The position numbers and the translations under genes were made by a program. The notes under the pieces are model-generated. The model did not search any database and was not told where the DNA came from. It saw only the letters and a list, made by a program, of their open reading frames with translations. Positions 16,141 to 27,545 of a DNA stretch of 36,259 nucleotides are shown here, piece after piece. Source of the stretch: Deltaproteobacteria bacterium (lineage in GTDB: Bacteria > Myxococcota_A > Polyangia > Polyangiales > Houyiibacteriaceae); assembly GCA_013151775.1 (NCBI GenBank), contig JAADHO010000004.1, forward strand, positions 1 through 36,259, given 5' to 3'. Numbering within the stretch: position 1 is the stretch's first letter; the number at the start of each line of letters is the position of its first letter.

Positions 16141-17562
16141 TCAGTTCTCGGGGTAGGACGTCCAGCCCGAGGTCCAGTCGGCGCCGCCGGGCTCGATGGC
16201 ACCAGCGTAGGTTGCGCCGGTGTCGAAGCCCGCGGGCGGGGTGGCGCCGGCCAGCTCGGTGGCGCTCGCGGCGGGTGCGTAGTCGGGCGCGGTGATCGAC
16301 GTGGAGCCGAGCATGGGGTCGACGCTGAAGCTGTTCATGCGCGCGGCGTCCATGGCCATGGCGGACTCGTCGAAGCCCGCGTCATCGTCTTCTGTGCCGG
16401 TCTCGCTGACGAACTCGCCGTTGTTCCAGAAGTAGCTGTTCTCGATCACGAGCGTGCTTGGCCAGTTCGCCGTGGTCGCGGTGTCGCGCACGTCGAAGGC
16501 CTCGGCGCCGAAGTCGGCGATGATGAAGTTATGCATGTTGTCGCTCACGCCCTCGCGCAGCACCATACCGCGCGTGTCGGGCGTGCCGATCATGGTGAAG
16601 TTCCACAGCTCACCGTGGGTGCGGGGCTCGCTGTCCATGTCAGGAGTCGCGTTGTCACACTCGATGCCGTTGTCACCGATACCAGCGAATTGATGGATGA
16701 TCATGAACTGCACGTTGCCGCGCCAGCCGAGGTCACAGTCGAGGTTGTCGTCGGTGGATCCCGAGGCGACGATGTGATCCATGGAGGTCGTGCCACCGAA
16801 GAACTCGATGGCGTCGTCCTTGCCGCGGTGGATCTGAAGGTAGCTGAGCTGTGTGGCCGAACCGCAGGCCGCCACCGTGAGCCCGTTGAGCTCGTTGTCG
16901 GGGCTGAGCTCCGCGCCGGCGAACTCGATGCGCACGTACTCGAGCTGACCGCAGTCGCTCGCCTCGTCCGTTCCGCCGAAGGTGCCTCGTGGATCCGCCA
17001 CGTCGATGCCCTCGATGTGCCCCTCGAGATAGCCGGGCGCGTCGCACGCCTCGCTGCTCGGGTCCGCGTCGTCCACGCAAGATCCCTTGTTGATCGTGGA
17101 GGCGCCGATCAGCGCCACGCCCGCCCAGTCGCCCGTGGCGCGCGCTCCATCGGGGTTCGCCGAAGTGAACACGATGGGCGCCTCGGCGGTGCCCACGGCC
17201 ACCAGACGGCTGCCTCGCGTGGTGAGCAGCGCGGCTCCCGACTCTCCCAAGATGGTCGTGCCGGCTTCGATGCTGAGCGTCGAGTCAGCGGTGACGAAGA
17301 TGTGTCCCGTGAGCACATAGGTCTTGTCACAAGTCCAGGTCGTGTTCGCCCCGATGTCTGCGCTGACCATCACCTCACCGCCCGTGCCACAGCCTCCGCT
17401 GGCGGCGTCCATGTCGGTGGTGGCGTCCATGTCGGTGGTGGCGTCCATGTCGGTGGCGGCGTCGGGCGTTGGCGTGGAGCTGTCGACGGGAGTGCTGGAA
17501 TCATCGCGGCAACCTGCGCCGAAGACGAGCATCATCGAGAGTAGGAATATATACTTTTTCAT
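16141..17562 (-). CDS. Surface or periplasmic beta-helix-like lipoprotein next to the TonB receptor
   Basis: A 473-aa lipoprotein. It opens MKKYIFLLSMMLVFGAGC, a lipoprotein signal with lipid cysteine at residue 18, then a low-complexity Asp/Thr/Met linker made of three TDMDAT-type units. The rest has strand-turn repeats that suggest a right-handed parallel beta-helix: VLTGHIFVTADSTLSIEAG, GTAEAPIVFTSANPDG, YVRIEFAGAE, SYLQIHRGKDDAIEFFGG, LVIENSYFWNNG. Proteins of this kind often sit beside TonB-dependent receptors and are sometimes misnamed transporters. It lies downstream of the receptor gene on the same strand, after about 120 bases. The ATG at 17562 has GAGG upstream and gives a proper signal; codons further up are rejected. 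By analogy a substrate-capture partner of the receptor is plausible; the substrate is unknown. Confidence 0.72.
   Translation of the reverse strand: MKKYIFLLSMMLVFGAGCRDDSSTPVDSSTPTPDAATDMDATTDMDATTDMDAASGGCGTGGEVMVSADIGANTTWTCDKTYVLTGHIFVTADSTLSIEAGTTILGESGAALLTTRGSRLVAVGTAEAPIVFTSANPDGARATGDWAGVALIGASTINKGSCVDDADPSSEACDAPGYLEGHIEGIDVADPRGTFGGTDEASDCGQLEYVRIEFAGAELSPDNELNGLTVAACGSATQLSYLQIHRGKDDAIEFFGGTTSMDHIVASGSTDDNLDCDLGWRGNVQFMIIHQFAGIGDNGIECDNATPDMDSEPRTHGELWNFTMIGTPDTRGMVLREGVSDNMHNFIIADFGAEAFDVRDTATTANWPSTLVIENSYFWNNGEFVSETGTEDDDAGFDESAMAMDAARMNSFSVDPMLGSTSITAPDYAPAASATELAGATPPAGFDTGATYAGAIEPGGADWTSGWTSYPEN
17404..17457. repeat. 18-bp tandem repeat inside the lipoprotein gene
   Basis: Three near-identical copies of GGCGTCCATGTCGGTGGT occur head to tail (plus-strand reading). 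They encode the repeated TDMDAT units of the linker behind the lipidation cysteine. Such units can change number by slippage in steps of six residues without breaking the frame. Confidence 0.75.
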
Positions 17563-17682
17563 TTCATGCCTCATATGCGCCCATGCGCAAGCAATAGGGT
17601 CTCGTGACGTCGTCACGAATCTACATCTATTTCATCAATGCATCGACTGACGCGATATGCATATGTGTTCACGAGTAGTCGT

Positions 17683-20571
17683 CTAGTAGCTGAGTGTCAG
17701 ACCAACGCTTCCAGACATCCCCGGGACTCTTCTGGCGACTAAGAATCCACCTTGTCGGTAGTCGCGAGTCGAGAGCGCGATGTTCTTGATCTTCAGCTTC
17801 AACACAAGCCGGCTGCTCGCTTGGTAGGATGCAACAAAATCTATGGAGTGAAATGCTTGTTCTACGATGTTCGGTAGGATGATCTCGCTCGATGCACGAA
17901 CACCAACATCTGAAATCCTCGGACCGACGACGTTGTAGACGATAGATGCAGTCAATCCGGTGTCAGGATCGTCGAATCGAAGTGACATGTTGACCAGATA
18001 GGGCGACTGCCCGGCCAACGCGCGATTCGCGCGCACGGCGCCCGCGTCCTCCGGCCTCAGTTGGATCCGTGAGCGTATTAGCGCGAAGTTTCCGCCGAAG
18101 GAGAAGCGCTTCAGCGAGTCGCTCAGAGCGCCCAACGCCAGCCGCCCTTCGAACTCCGCACCAAAGGTGCGCGCCGCTGCAGCGTTGCGGAATGTGGCGT
18201 CGTAGGTGGTTGGATCCGAGATGACCAACTCGATGGGATCCTTGAAGTACTTGTAGAAACCACTTACCGCGAAGAGGTTCGTTCCGTCACCAAAGATCTC
18301 CAGGCGAAGGTCTAGATTGTGGATGCGTGTGCGACGGAGGTCTGGATTTCCAGTAACGTTCCGATCGCGAAGAAAATCGAAGTACTGATATGGCGCCAAC
18401 TCTCGAACCTGTGGGCGAGACACGGTCATCCCGTATCCAGCGCGGAGGTCGATGTGATCGTTGATCGGCAGAACGAGTGACGCGGACGGCAGAATGTCCT
18501 GATCCAACCTCGACGTGCCAGGAAGGTCCGCTGGCGTATTCCCCGATGCCACGGGATCACGCGATTGCACCGTCTGGTCGAATCCTTCGAAACGCGCGCC
18601 CGCCGCGAGGCGCATACCCGCGAACAGAGGCGTCTCCAGCATGGCGTATGCCGCATAAAGTCGCTGGGTCGACGTGTAGGAGTCGTCCGGTCGCGTGAAC
18701 TCGCGAATCCGTGTGACCGGACCGATGTCCGCCGCTCCGAAGAGCGTCTCCACGGGATCGGCGTACACGGTCTGGTCCGTCGCAGAAGGCGCTTGCAGCA
18801 TGCGGAACCTTCGGTTCGTGAGCTGTCGGCTCGAGTCGCGCACACGTCCACCCACGGTCGCCCAGCCTTGGCTCCAGAGGGGGAAACGCAGACTCGCGCC
18901 ACCGCCCAGGTCACGCTGATGAAGCTGACTGTAGTAGCGCTCGCCGGAGCCCGACTTCTCGAGCCAGCGGAAGACGCCTCCATTGGGCCCATAGATCACC
19001 GTTCGGCGATCGGGTTCGCTGCGGCTCCCAGTGGCGGCGAAGAGGTTCCAGCGCAGACGCATACGCGTGCCTCCGAGGTTTCGATGGTCACCGCGCAGCT
19101 GATGGAAGGAGATGTCGCGAGCTAGGAAATCCAGCTGCCACTTGTCGACGAAGCCGTCGATCTCTCCGGCCTGACCTGTCTGGCGCTGCGTCGTGTCCTC
19201 GGCGCTGCGGTTGTACATGGTGAGCAGCGTGATCTCGTGGTCTCGACCGACTCGTAGGCCAAATGAACCCAGCGCTCCCCAGCGCACCGCTTCGCCTCCC
19301 GTCTCGACGCGGAAGTCGTCGAAGGGGCTGAAGCTGTAGCTGCCGTCGTCTGCCACCTCGATGTTGGGACGCGCTCGCGAGAGCCCGGTTCGCCGGAACT
19401 CGGAGTGATCATAGCTGGCAGAGGTCAGGAAGCCGAAGGTCGTGTTGCTTCCCAGGGAGTAGGCGTCACCGGCCGTCAGGTTCACGCCGAAATTCGGCAG
19501 GGCCCGCCGCCGTCGCCACTGCCAACGATCCTTGAAGTCCTTGGCGACGCTCTCGAGGGCCGCGAAGGATTGGAAGCTGCCGCCGCGGCTGATGTCGAGG
19601 CGCTCGTGCCTCGGTACGCTCGAGGGGATGCTGCGCCCGCCATCGTCGAAGCCCACTGCGTCCAGGCTGCCTCCCTCATAGTCGAGGCGCTGACGCAGCG
19701 TGGAGGCGGTATTTCCGCCCATGGACACGCCGAGCTCCAGCGTGGGCTCCGTGGGAAAGGACGTGGTGTCGATCAGCAGCAGGCCACCGGCGAAGTCAGC
19801 CGGCAGATCGGCGCGCGCCGTCTTCACCACCGACAGGCTGCGGAGCATGCTCGTGGGGAAGATGTCCAAGGCCACACCCGGCACGTCCGGATCCGTGCTC
19901 GGGACGCTGACGCCGTTGAGCAGCGTGCGCGAGTAGCGCCCACCGAGGCCGCGCACGACGAGCTGACTGCCTTCGACGCTCACGCCGACCACGCGTCGCG
20001 CCGCGCTCTGGGCGCTGCCATCGCCGCTGCGGCTCATCTCCTCGGCGCCCACGGAGTCCTCCACGCTGGTGCGCGCACGACGCAGCTCGAGCTGCGCCGC
20101 TTCGCTGCTGGTGTCGGCGGCGTAGGCGACCTCGATCTCTTCCACCGGCACTTCCGCGTCCTCGATGGGCGCGAGCACGAGGTTCAGGTCGAGCAGGTGT
20201 CCGCGACGCACGCGCAGCCGGTCGTAGCGCGCTCCGTGGTAGAGGTCGTAGTAGGAGCGCACGGTGTAGTGGCCGGGCGGCACATGGGCGATGAAGGAGC
20301 CCGTCTCGTCGGCGATCACGGCGCGCGTGCGGCCACGACCCGTGATCAAGACGGGCGCCGACTCGAGTCCCTGGCGCAAGTCCTCCGCGCTCACGCGTCC
20401 GCGGATGCCCGTTTCGAGGTCGGCGCCCTCTTCGAGAGCCGGCGCGTGCTCCGCGGGCGAGTCACCGCTGTCGGCGCTCGACGCGTCCTGCGCGCTCGCG
20501 ATCGGCGCGCAGCAGATGCTCAACAGCATCGCGAGACACAGCGCCTCGCCTCGTGGGTGGTTCGTAGGCAT
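17683..20571 (-). CDS. TonB-dependent outer-membrane receptor with N-terminal carboxypeptidase-regulatory-like domain
   Basis: A 962-aa receptor. Residues 1-27 form a signal peptide (cut after IASA). Residues about 48-130 are a carboxypeptidase-regulatory-like beta-sandwich (GIRGRVSAEDLRQGL to PPGHYTVRSYYDLY). EIEVAY near 145 may be the TonB box. The plug follows at about 160-265 (GLGGRYSRTLLNGVSVPSTD; DLPADFAGGLLLIDT). The rest is a 22-strand-type barrel ending MSGSVGLTLSY with the usual aromatic last residue. The ATG at 20571 has GGAG six bases upstream. The gene follows exbD by 19 bases in the tonB-exbB-exbD-exbD locus, so it is probably energised by that complex. The last third of the gene (17683 to about 18600) is visibly poorer in GC than the plug-coding part. 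The substrate is not evident. Confidence 0.88.
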   Translation of the reverse strand: MPTNHPRGEALCLAMLLSICCAPIASAQDASSADSGDSPAEHAPALEEGADLETGIRGRVSAEDLRQGLESAPVLITGRGRTRAVIADETGSFIAHVPPGHYTVRSYYDLYHGARYDRLRVRRGHLLDLNLVLAPIEDAEVPVEEIEVAYAADTSSEAAQLELRRARTSVEDSVGAEEMSRSGDGSAQSAARRVVGVSVEGSQLVVRGLGGRYSRTLLNGVSVPSTDPDVPGVALDIFPTSMLRSLSVVKTARADLPADFAGGLLLIDTTSFPTEPTLELGVSMGGNTASTLRQRLDYEGGSLDAVGFDDGGRSIPSSVPRHERLDISRGGSFQSFAALESVAKDFKDRWQWRRRRALPNFGVNLTAGDAYSLGSNTTFGFLTSASYDHSEFRRTGLSRARPNIEVADDGSYSFSPFDDFRVETGGEAVRWGALGSFGLRVGRDHEITLLTMYNRSAEDTTQRQTGQAGEIDGFVDKWQLDFLARDISFHQLRGDHRNLGGTRMRLRWNLFAATGSRSEPDRRTVIYGPNGGVFRWLEKSGSGERYYSQLHQRDLGGGASLRFPLWSQGWATVGGRVRDSSRQLTNRRFRMLQAPSATDQTVYADPVETLFGAADIGPVTRIREFTRPDDSYTSTQRLYAAYAMLETPLFAGMRLAAGARFEGFDQTVQSRDPVASGNTPADLPGTSRLDQDILPSASLVLPINDHIDLRAGYGMTVSRPQVRELAPYQYFDFLRDRNVTGNPDLRRTRIHNLDLRLEIFGDGTNLFAVSGFYKYFKDPIELVISDPTTYDATFRNAAAARTFGAEFEGRLALGALSDSLKRFSFGGNFALIRSRIQLRPEDAGAVRANRALAGQSPYLVNMSLRFDDPDTGLTASIVYNVVGPRISDVGVRASSEIILPNIVEQAFHSIDFVASYQASSRLVLKLKIKNIALSTRDYRQGGFLVARRVPGMSGSVGLTLSY

Positions 20572-20590
20572 CAAAGGCTCCGTTCGTCTG

Positions 20591-21031
20591 CTAGTGCAGC
20601 GCCTCGGTCATCACGGCGATGTGGGCGGCGCCGCCTCCGCGGGCCATGTCGAGCACCGCCACCGCGCGCTCGAAGGGCGCGTCGTCGTCCGCGTCGAAGT
20701 AGACGCGTCGCTCCGCGCGCGCTGCCAGCATGCGACGCAGACGCACGGGGAAGTCGGCGTCGGGGTAGACATCGCGGTTGATCCGAATCTGGCCTTGGGC
20801 GTTGACCGACACGACGATCGGCCCTTGGTCGTCTGGATCCGGCGCGCTGGCCTCGACCGGCTCGGTCGGCCGGCTCGGTACATGAATCCAGAAGTGTTCG
20901 TTCATCATGGGCGTCATGACCATGAAGATGATCAAGAGCACGAGCACCACGTCGACCAGCGGCGTGACGTTCATCTCCGGATGGGAGCGCCCCTTCTTCT
21001 TGCCCTTGGCCGGTCCGATATCCATGCCCAT
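20591..21031 (-). CDS. exbD: Biopolymer transport protein ExbD (second copy)
   Basis: A 146-aa ExbD/TolR-type inner-membrane protein. After a basic start (AKGKKKGRSHPEMNVTPLVD) comes the single helix VVLVLLIIFMVMTPMM with the conserved Asp of the proton path in PLVDVV. A periplasmic domain follows (GPIVVSVNAQGQIRINRD; ERRVYFDADDDAPFERAVAVLDMAR). The ATG at 21031 overlaps the stop of the preceding exbD by one base and has GGAG ten bases upstream. Its periplasmic domain differs clearly from that of the first copy, so the two may form a mixed dimer or serve different partners. Confidence 0.9.
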   Translation of the reverse strand: MGMDIGPAKGKKKGRSHPEMNVTPLVDVVLVLLIIFMVMTPMMNEHFWIHVPSRPTEPVEASAPDPDDQGPIVVSVNAQGQIRINRDVYPDADFPVRLRRMLAARAERRVYFDADDDAPFERAVAVLDMARGGGAAHIAVMTEALH

Positions 21032-21474
21032 CAGCTGGCTCCGCTGTCGCCCGAGTCCTCGCTGCGGTGATTCACTCGCAGGGAGACTCCAGGAAATCCG
21101 ATATCTCGACACACGCGCAGCAGGTCGCGCACGCGCGAGTAGTGCACGCCTCGATCACCCCTGAGGACGATCTTGCGTTGCGGCTCGCGGCGGTTGGCTT
21201 CACGCAGGAAGGACTCGAGCTGCGTCGGGTCCATCGGCGTGTTCTCGAAGTACATCGTGCCGTCCCGCGTGACGCTGAGCAGGAATGGATCGACGGCGCT
21301 CTCCTGCTTCGCATCAGGGTGCGCGATGGCCGGCACCTCCACGTCGAGGCCCTGCTCCATGGCGGGGATCACGACCATGAAGATGATCAAGAGTACGAGC
21401 ACCACGTCGACCAGCGGGGTGACGTTCATCACCGGTGTGGGGCGACTCGAGCCTTTTCTGGAGAGGGACGCCAT
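21031..21474 (-). CDS. exbD: Biopolymer transport protein ExbD (first copy)
   Basis: A 147-aa ExbD/TolR family protein. The N-terminus MASLSRKGSSRPTPVMNVTP leads to the membrane helix PLVDVVLVLLIIFMVVIPAM with the conserved Asp. The periplasmic part includes DPFLLSVTRDGTMYFENTP and RKIVLRGDRGVHYSRVRDLL, typical of ExbD. With ExbB it uses the proton gradient to energise TonB. Its ATG lies just after the exbB stop (TGAGCCATG), and its own stop overlaps the next exbD start. Confidence 0.9.
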   Translation of the reverse strand: MASLSRKGSSRPTPVMNVTPLVDVVLVLLIIFMVVIPAMEQGLDVEVPAIAHPDAKQESAVDPFLLSVTRDGTMYFENTPMDPTQLESFLREANRREPQRKIVLRGDRGVHYSRVRDLLRVCRDIGFPGVSLRVNHRSEDSGDSGAS

Positions 21475-21477
21475 GGC

Positions 21478-22218
21478 TCAGCAGGCGACGGCGCTGCGGA
21501 CGGGCTCGCTCACGGGTGCCGCCTCTTCACCGGGTGAGCTCTGGCTCGAGGCGATGCGTGCGCCGGACTCGAGCTGATCGACCAGCTCGCTGCCCGCGTT
21601 GGCGAGGCCCGCCTCGTACTTGGCGATGCGCGCCGAGAGGAAGTTGAAGATCAGCACGGCGGGGATGGCGACCATCAGCCCGTAGCCCGTGACGACGAGC
21701 GCCTCGCCGATCGAGGCGCCGATGGTGGCGATCCCGCCCGAGCCGCCCTGCGCCATCATGTGGAAGGCGTTGAGGATGCCGAGGACGGTGCCGAGCAGTC
21801 CGATGAAGGGCGCCGTGGAGCCCGTGGAGGCCAGCACATTCATGCCTCGGTTCAGGCTCTCGGAGAGGTTCTCACCCTTGCGCTCGAGGGCGCGGTTGGC
21901 GAACACGGCGGCGCGCTCGCGACCGAGGCCCATGTCTCGCTTGTCGAGGAAGACCGAGACGCCGGTCTGGATGAAAGACGCCAGATGACTGCCCTTGTGC
22001 TGCTCCGCGATCTCGAGGGCGTCCGCGTACTCACCGCTCGCGAGCAGGCGACCCGCCGCGCGGGCGAAGTGCTTGGATCGCCGACGTGACATCCAGAGCA
22101 TGATCGTGCGGTCGACCGCCACCGTGATGCAGCCGAGGGCCTCGATCGTCAGCAGGCAGACGACGGCGCGCACGAGGCCGTTCATGTTCGCCCAGATCTC
22201 TATCAGGTTCATGTCCAT
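21478..22218 (-). CDS. exbB: Biopolymer transport protein ExbB
   Basis: A 246-aa MotA/TolQ/ExbB-type proton channel subunit. The first helix is near residues 13-35 (GLVRAVVCLLTIEALGCITV). The characteristic core follows: NVLASTGSTAPFIGLLGTVLG, then IGASIGEALVVTGYGLMVAIPAVLIFNFL. The C-terminal tail is hydrophilic. The ATG at 22218 follows CTGGAGAAG by about six bases. It lies 33 bases after tonB and is followed directly by exbD. It forms the stator-like complex in the inner membrane with the two ExbD proteins. Confidence 0.92.
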   Translation of the reverse strand: MDMNLIEIWANMNGLVRAVVCLLTIEALGCITVAVDRTIMLWMSRRRSKHFARAAGRLLASGEYADALEIAEQHKGSHLASFIQTGVSVFLDKRDMGLGRERAAVFANRALERKGENLSESLNRGMNVLASTGSTAPFIGLLGTVLGILNAFHMMAQGGSGGIATIGASIGEALVVTGYGLMVAIPAVLIFNFLSARIAKYEAGLANAGSELVDQLESGARIASSQSSPGEEAAPVSEPVRSAVAC

Positions 22219-22251
22219 GATCTTCTCCAGCTCTTTCGGCGTGTTGGGGCT

Positions 22252-23016
22252 CTAGAGGTTCGAGGGGCGGAACACGAAGCGCCGCATGAAGGGGTAAGGG
22301 ATGGCGGTTCCGTCGCTCAGGCGCGCGGGTTCGAAGCGCTCTGCGCGGGCGCAGGCGAGCACGAGGGCGTCGGGGATCAGCGGGTGCGACCGCACCATGC
22401 GCGCGCTCATGGGCACTCCGTCCGCGCCCACGAGGATGCGCACGTCGATGCGTACCGTGGCCGCTTGATGGCGCAGCGCGTCGGGCACCTCGGGGGCGCG
22501 ACAGCCCGAGAGGAAGCTCGGCCGCGTGATGGACTCGCGGCGCTGAGTCGGTGGCGGGGTCGCCGGCGCAGGTGGTGGCGGCGCGGGTGCGGGCGCCGGC
22601 GCGCTCTCTCCGTCGCCGTCCCCTTCCTCCGTGCCGTCGAGGAAACCATCCACGGGGCCCGTGTCACCCGCGTCGACTAGCTCGTCGTCACTCTCGTCGG
22701 GCTGCTCATCGGGGATCTCGCTCGGCGGACCGAGCTCCGGACGGTGCGCGCGCCGACGTGGCCCACGACGCCTGCGTGGCGGAGGAGGCGGAGGAGGTGG
22801 CGGAGGTGGCGCCTCTTCGACGGCCGGCGCCTGAGGCAGCTCCGCGAACTCGACGCTCACCTCACGCTGACGTCGAACCACCGCTCGCGCCGTGGCCACG
22901 GCCGTGGCCAAGAACACCGCGACGAGTCCGAAGAGCGCGAGGGACACGCCGAAGGAGACGCCCATGCGACCGCGTCCCTCGTCCCTGCCTGGCTTGTCGT
23001 CGAAGTCTTGAAACAT
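22252..23016 (-). CDS. tonB: TonB energy-transducing protein
   Basis: A 254-aa TonB. A cytoplasmic start of about 17 residues precedes one membrane helix (GVSFGVSLALFGLVAVFLAT). Then comes a periplasmic linker with eleven prolines in a row followed by a run of Arg, an acidic stretch (DEQPDESDDELVDAGD) and a Pro/Ala stretch. The C-terminal domain (about 165-254) has DVRILVGADGVPMSARMVRS and ends YPFMRRFVFRPSNL. The family role is to span the periplasm and pull on receptor TonB boxes. As first gene of the minus-strand run with exbB, two exbD and a receptor, it forms a dedicated transport set. The ATG at 23016 is the only codon giving the full cytoplasmic start. Confidence 0.88.
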   Translation of the reverse strand: MFQDFDDKPGRDEGRGRMGVSFGVSLALFGLVAVFLATAVATARAVVRRQREVSVEFAELPQAPAVEEAPPPPPPPPPPPRRRRGPRRRAHRPELGPPSEIPDEQPDESDDELVDAGDTGPVDGFLDGTEEGDGDGESAPAPAPAPPPPAPATPPPTQRRESITRPSFLSGCRAPEVPDALRHQAATVRIDVRILVGADGVPMSARMVRSHPLIPDALVLACARAERFEPARLSDGTAIPYPFMRRFVFRPSNL

Positions 23017-23247
23017 GTCTCAGCGCAGCGAACCCGCCGCATGTCGAGACGTGTAGGTGGCGCTTGCGTCAGTCTGGTGACGAAGCCGTCTCGGCTACGC
23101 GAGACGCGTGCGACGCCCAGGTGACAGACATGTTTCGAGCGAGCTCGAAGCCGACAACGTACTGCTCACGATCGACAGCGACTTCCGGGTTTACCGCAGG
23201 AACCGTCGCCGAATCGTACCCGTGCGGATGCCCGCGAGCTGATCGCT

Positions 23248-25881
<2,634 letters not shown>

Positions 25882-25986
25882 GGTTCTCTCCGGTAGTTCC
25901 TCGGAATTGAGCGCAGGAGCGATGCGGACGTTGTGGAGTCAGCCCCGCGGACTCGCGCGAATCCCGCTCCTCGTGGGGCTTCACGC

Positions 25987-26014
25987 AAGCTAAGCATCAC
26001 CCATGGCGCGTCAA
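25987..26014 (-). promoter_or_regulatory. Candidate vegetative promoter for clpB
   Basis: On the minus strand TTGACG (26009-26014) is followed after 16 bases by TAGCTT (25987-25992), about 105 bases before the clpB ATG. The -35 is a close match to the consensus, the -10 a fair one. No CIRCE element and no clear heat-shock sigma promoter were seen in the gap. Confidence 0.35.
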
Positions 26015-26047
26015 CGTATGAAGCGCGAGAGCTCGAGACCGAGCCCC

Positions 26048-27322
26048 TCAAACAGCCGAATGCCGCGCAGCCCAGATGGTCAGAACCAGCTCCGCATCAT
26101 CGATCACGCAATACTCCGGACGCCGCCCGGAGAGCTGCTCGCTTCGGTCCAAGATGATGCCCACGCCCTCGCCGCGCTTGTCCATGAAAGTGCTGCGATC
26201 GGTCTCGAGGCCTGACAGGCCCGAGTGTATCGAGCAGCGCGCGAGTAGGCTGGTCAGGACCTCATTCCGTGCTGACTGTCGAAGAGCAAGACTTTCTACC
26301 GACATCGTATTGGGAAGGCCTCCCGGGGACGCCAGCTCCAGACGGTCAGCGAACAGCCGTAGCCGGATCTTCGATCCGTGGATGGCGTAGTCCCGATGTG
26401 CCACAGCATTCACCAAGGCCTCGAAGACAGCCGTGAGATCGTACTGAGGAAGATCCACGCGCCCGACGTCCTTCGTCGCGGCGGTGCGCATGTTGCGGGC
26501 AACGAAACGCAGTGCATCCATTACCTGAAGATCAATTGGACCGGAGATGTCGGCAGCATCGAGCTGATACGCATCTGTTCCGTTTCCGGGAACGGACGAC
26601 ATTCCTTTGTACGCGACCGCTTGGATAAAGGCGTTCGGAAGGAATCGTCGAGGATTGTCACTCGCGAGCAGGACTCCGGCAACGGTAGGTCGAACAGTGC
26701 CTTCTTCATCGCGTCGCGCTAGGCCGAGCTTGCCCAAGATACTATCGTCAGGCTCCGCTTTGGAACGCGCTGTGCGAAAGCGCTCCCAGAGTTCAGCATT
26801 CAGATCCGTCAACGTCGCGTTTGGTACGACCTGCTCGTCGAAGCGAATGAGACGTGCCTGACTGCGCTGTTGAAACAGACGCGCAAGATACTCGGGTCTC
26901 ATCTCGCGTTTGCTGCTTCCGATCCTGTGCACATATCCACCTGGACTCTTGTGTACAAATAGACTCTTCGGAACGTCTATCCTGACAATCGGCACTTCCG
27001 CACCGATATCCGTCGGCACGAGAAGCTTTTGGATCACAGCCACCAAAGGAGGATCTATGGAATCATTGCAGATCTGTCGTGCAAATGCTTCGACAGCAGC
27101 GAGGCGATCTAGAGGTATGCCAATAATCTGATTTGTGCCATCTTCCACACCCAGAACACACACGCCACCACGTGAGTTTGCGAAGGCCGAAAGCTCGTCC
27201 GCCAGGCTGTCTCGGTGCGGCGCATTGACACGACCTCCAGCGAATCGCACTTCCTTGAGTTCGAGGACGGAGTCCCCGCCCAGGGTGATCTTGTCGAGCA
27301 ATTCCTTGGTGGTGTCGAACAT
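26048..27322 (-). CDS. AlbA_2/HATPase domain protein (Schlafen-like putative ATP-binding regulator)
   Basis: A 424-aa protein with an N-terminal AlbA_2 (Schlafen-type) domain: SVLELKEVRF near residue 20, then DELSAFANSRGGVCVLGVEDG near 42-62. A C-terminal HATPase_c_4-type region follows, with VFEALVNAVAHRDYAIHG near 298-315, LASPGGLPNTMSVE, and DKRGEGVGI near 390. The family is common on accessory islands and has been annotated as ATP-dependent helicase-like or as transcriptional regulator. Some AlbA_2/Schlafen proteins act in phage defence, but no function can be read here. The ATG at 27322 is chosen over the more distal in-frame start at 27460, whose N-terminus is unlike the family. GC is visibly lower than in clpB or udk, which suggests transfer. 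Confidence 0.78.
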   Translation of the reverse strand: MFDTTKELLDKITLGGDSVLELKEVRFAGGRVNAPHRDSLADELSAFANSRGGVCVLGVEDGTNQIIGIPLDRLAAVEAFARQICNDSIDPPLVAVIQKLLVPTDIGAEVPIVRIDVPKSLFVHKSPGGYVHRIGSSKREMRPEYLARLFQQRSQARLIRFDEQVVPNATLTDLNAELWERFRTARSKAEPDDSILGKLGLARRDEEGTVRPTVAGVLLASDNPRRFLPNAFIQAVAYKGMSSVPGNGTDAYQLDAADISGPIDLQVMDALRFVARNMRTAATKDVGRVDLPQYDLTAVFEALVNAVAHRDYAIHGSKIRLRLFADRLELASPGGLPNTMSVESLALRQSARNEVLTSLLARCSIHSGLSGLETDRSTFMDKRGEGVGIILDRSEQLSGRRPEYCVIDDAELVLTIWAARHSAV

Positions 27323-27545
27323 CAGCTCTTCATTCCAAGTCGCGCATACCGCCGTTCGAACGCCAAGCGCCTGGCACGGTCTCGTTTTCTCGTGTGGTGC
27401 GTTCAGCTTGGTAGCGCGCTGAGCAGCTGTCAATATGCACGTCGCGCCCTGCAGACGCACCTTCTACACCAGAGGTGTCGTACGCGAAACGCGAGCAGCG
27501 CTCCGAGCTACCACCTGTCTTTCCCGCTTTGGTCGCGTGGCGCGC

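Noticed and set aside
15835-17544. Plus-strand frame of 569 residues rich in Val, His and Gly
   Set aside because: It is the antisense of the beta-helix lipoprotein gene; the GGVHVGG repeat mirrors the TDMDAT-coding repeat.
19405-20781. Plus-strand frame of 458 residues
   Set aside because: It is antisense to the receptor gene, which has clear signal, plug and barrel features.
25882-26047. CIRCE element or heat-shock sigma promoter for clpB
   Set aside because: No TTAGCACTC-type inverted repeat or CTTGAA/CCCCAT pair is present; only a vegetative-type promoter candidate was found.
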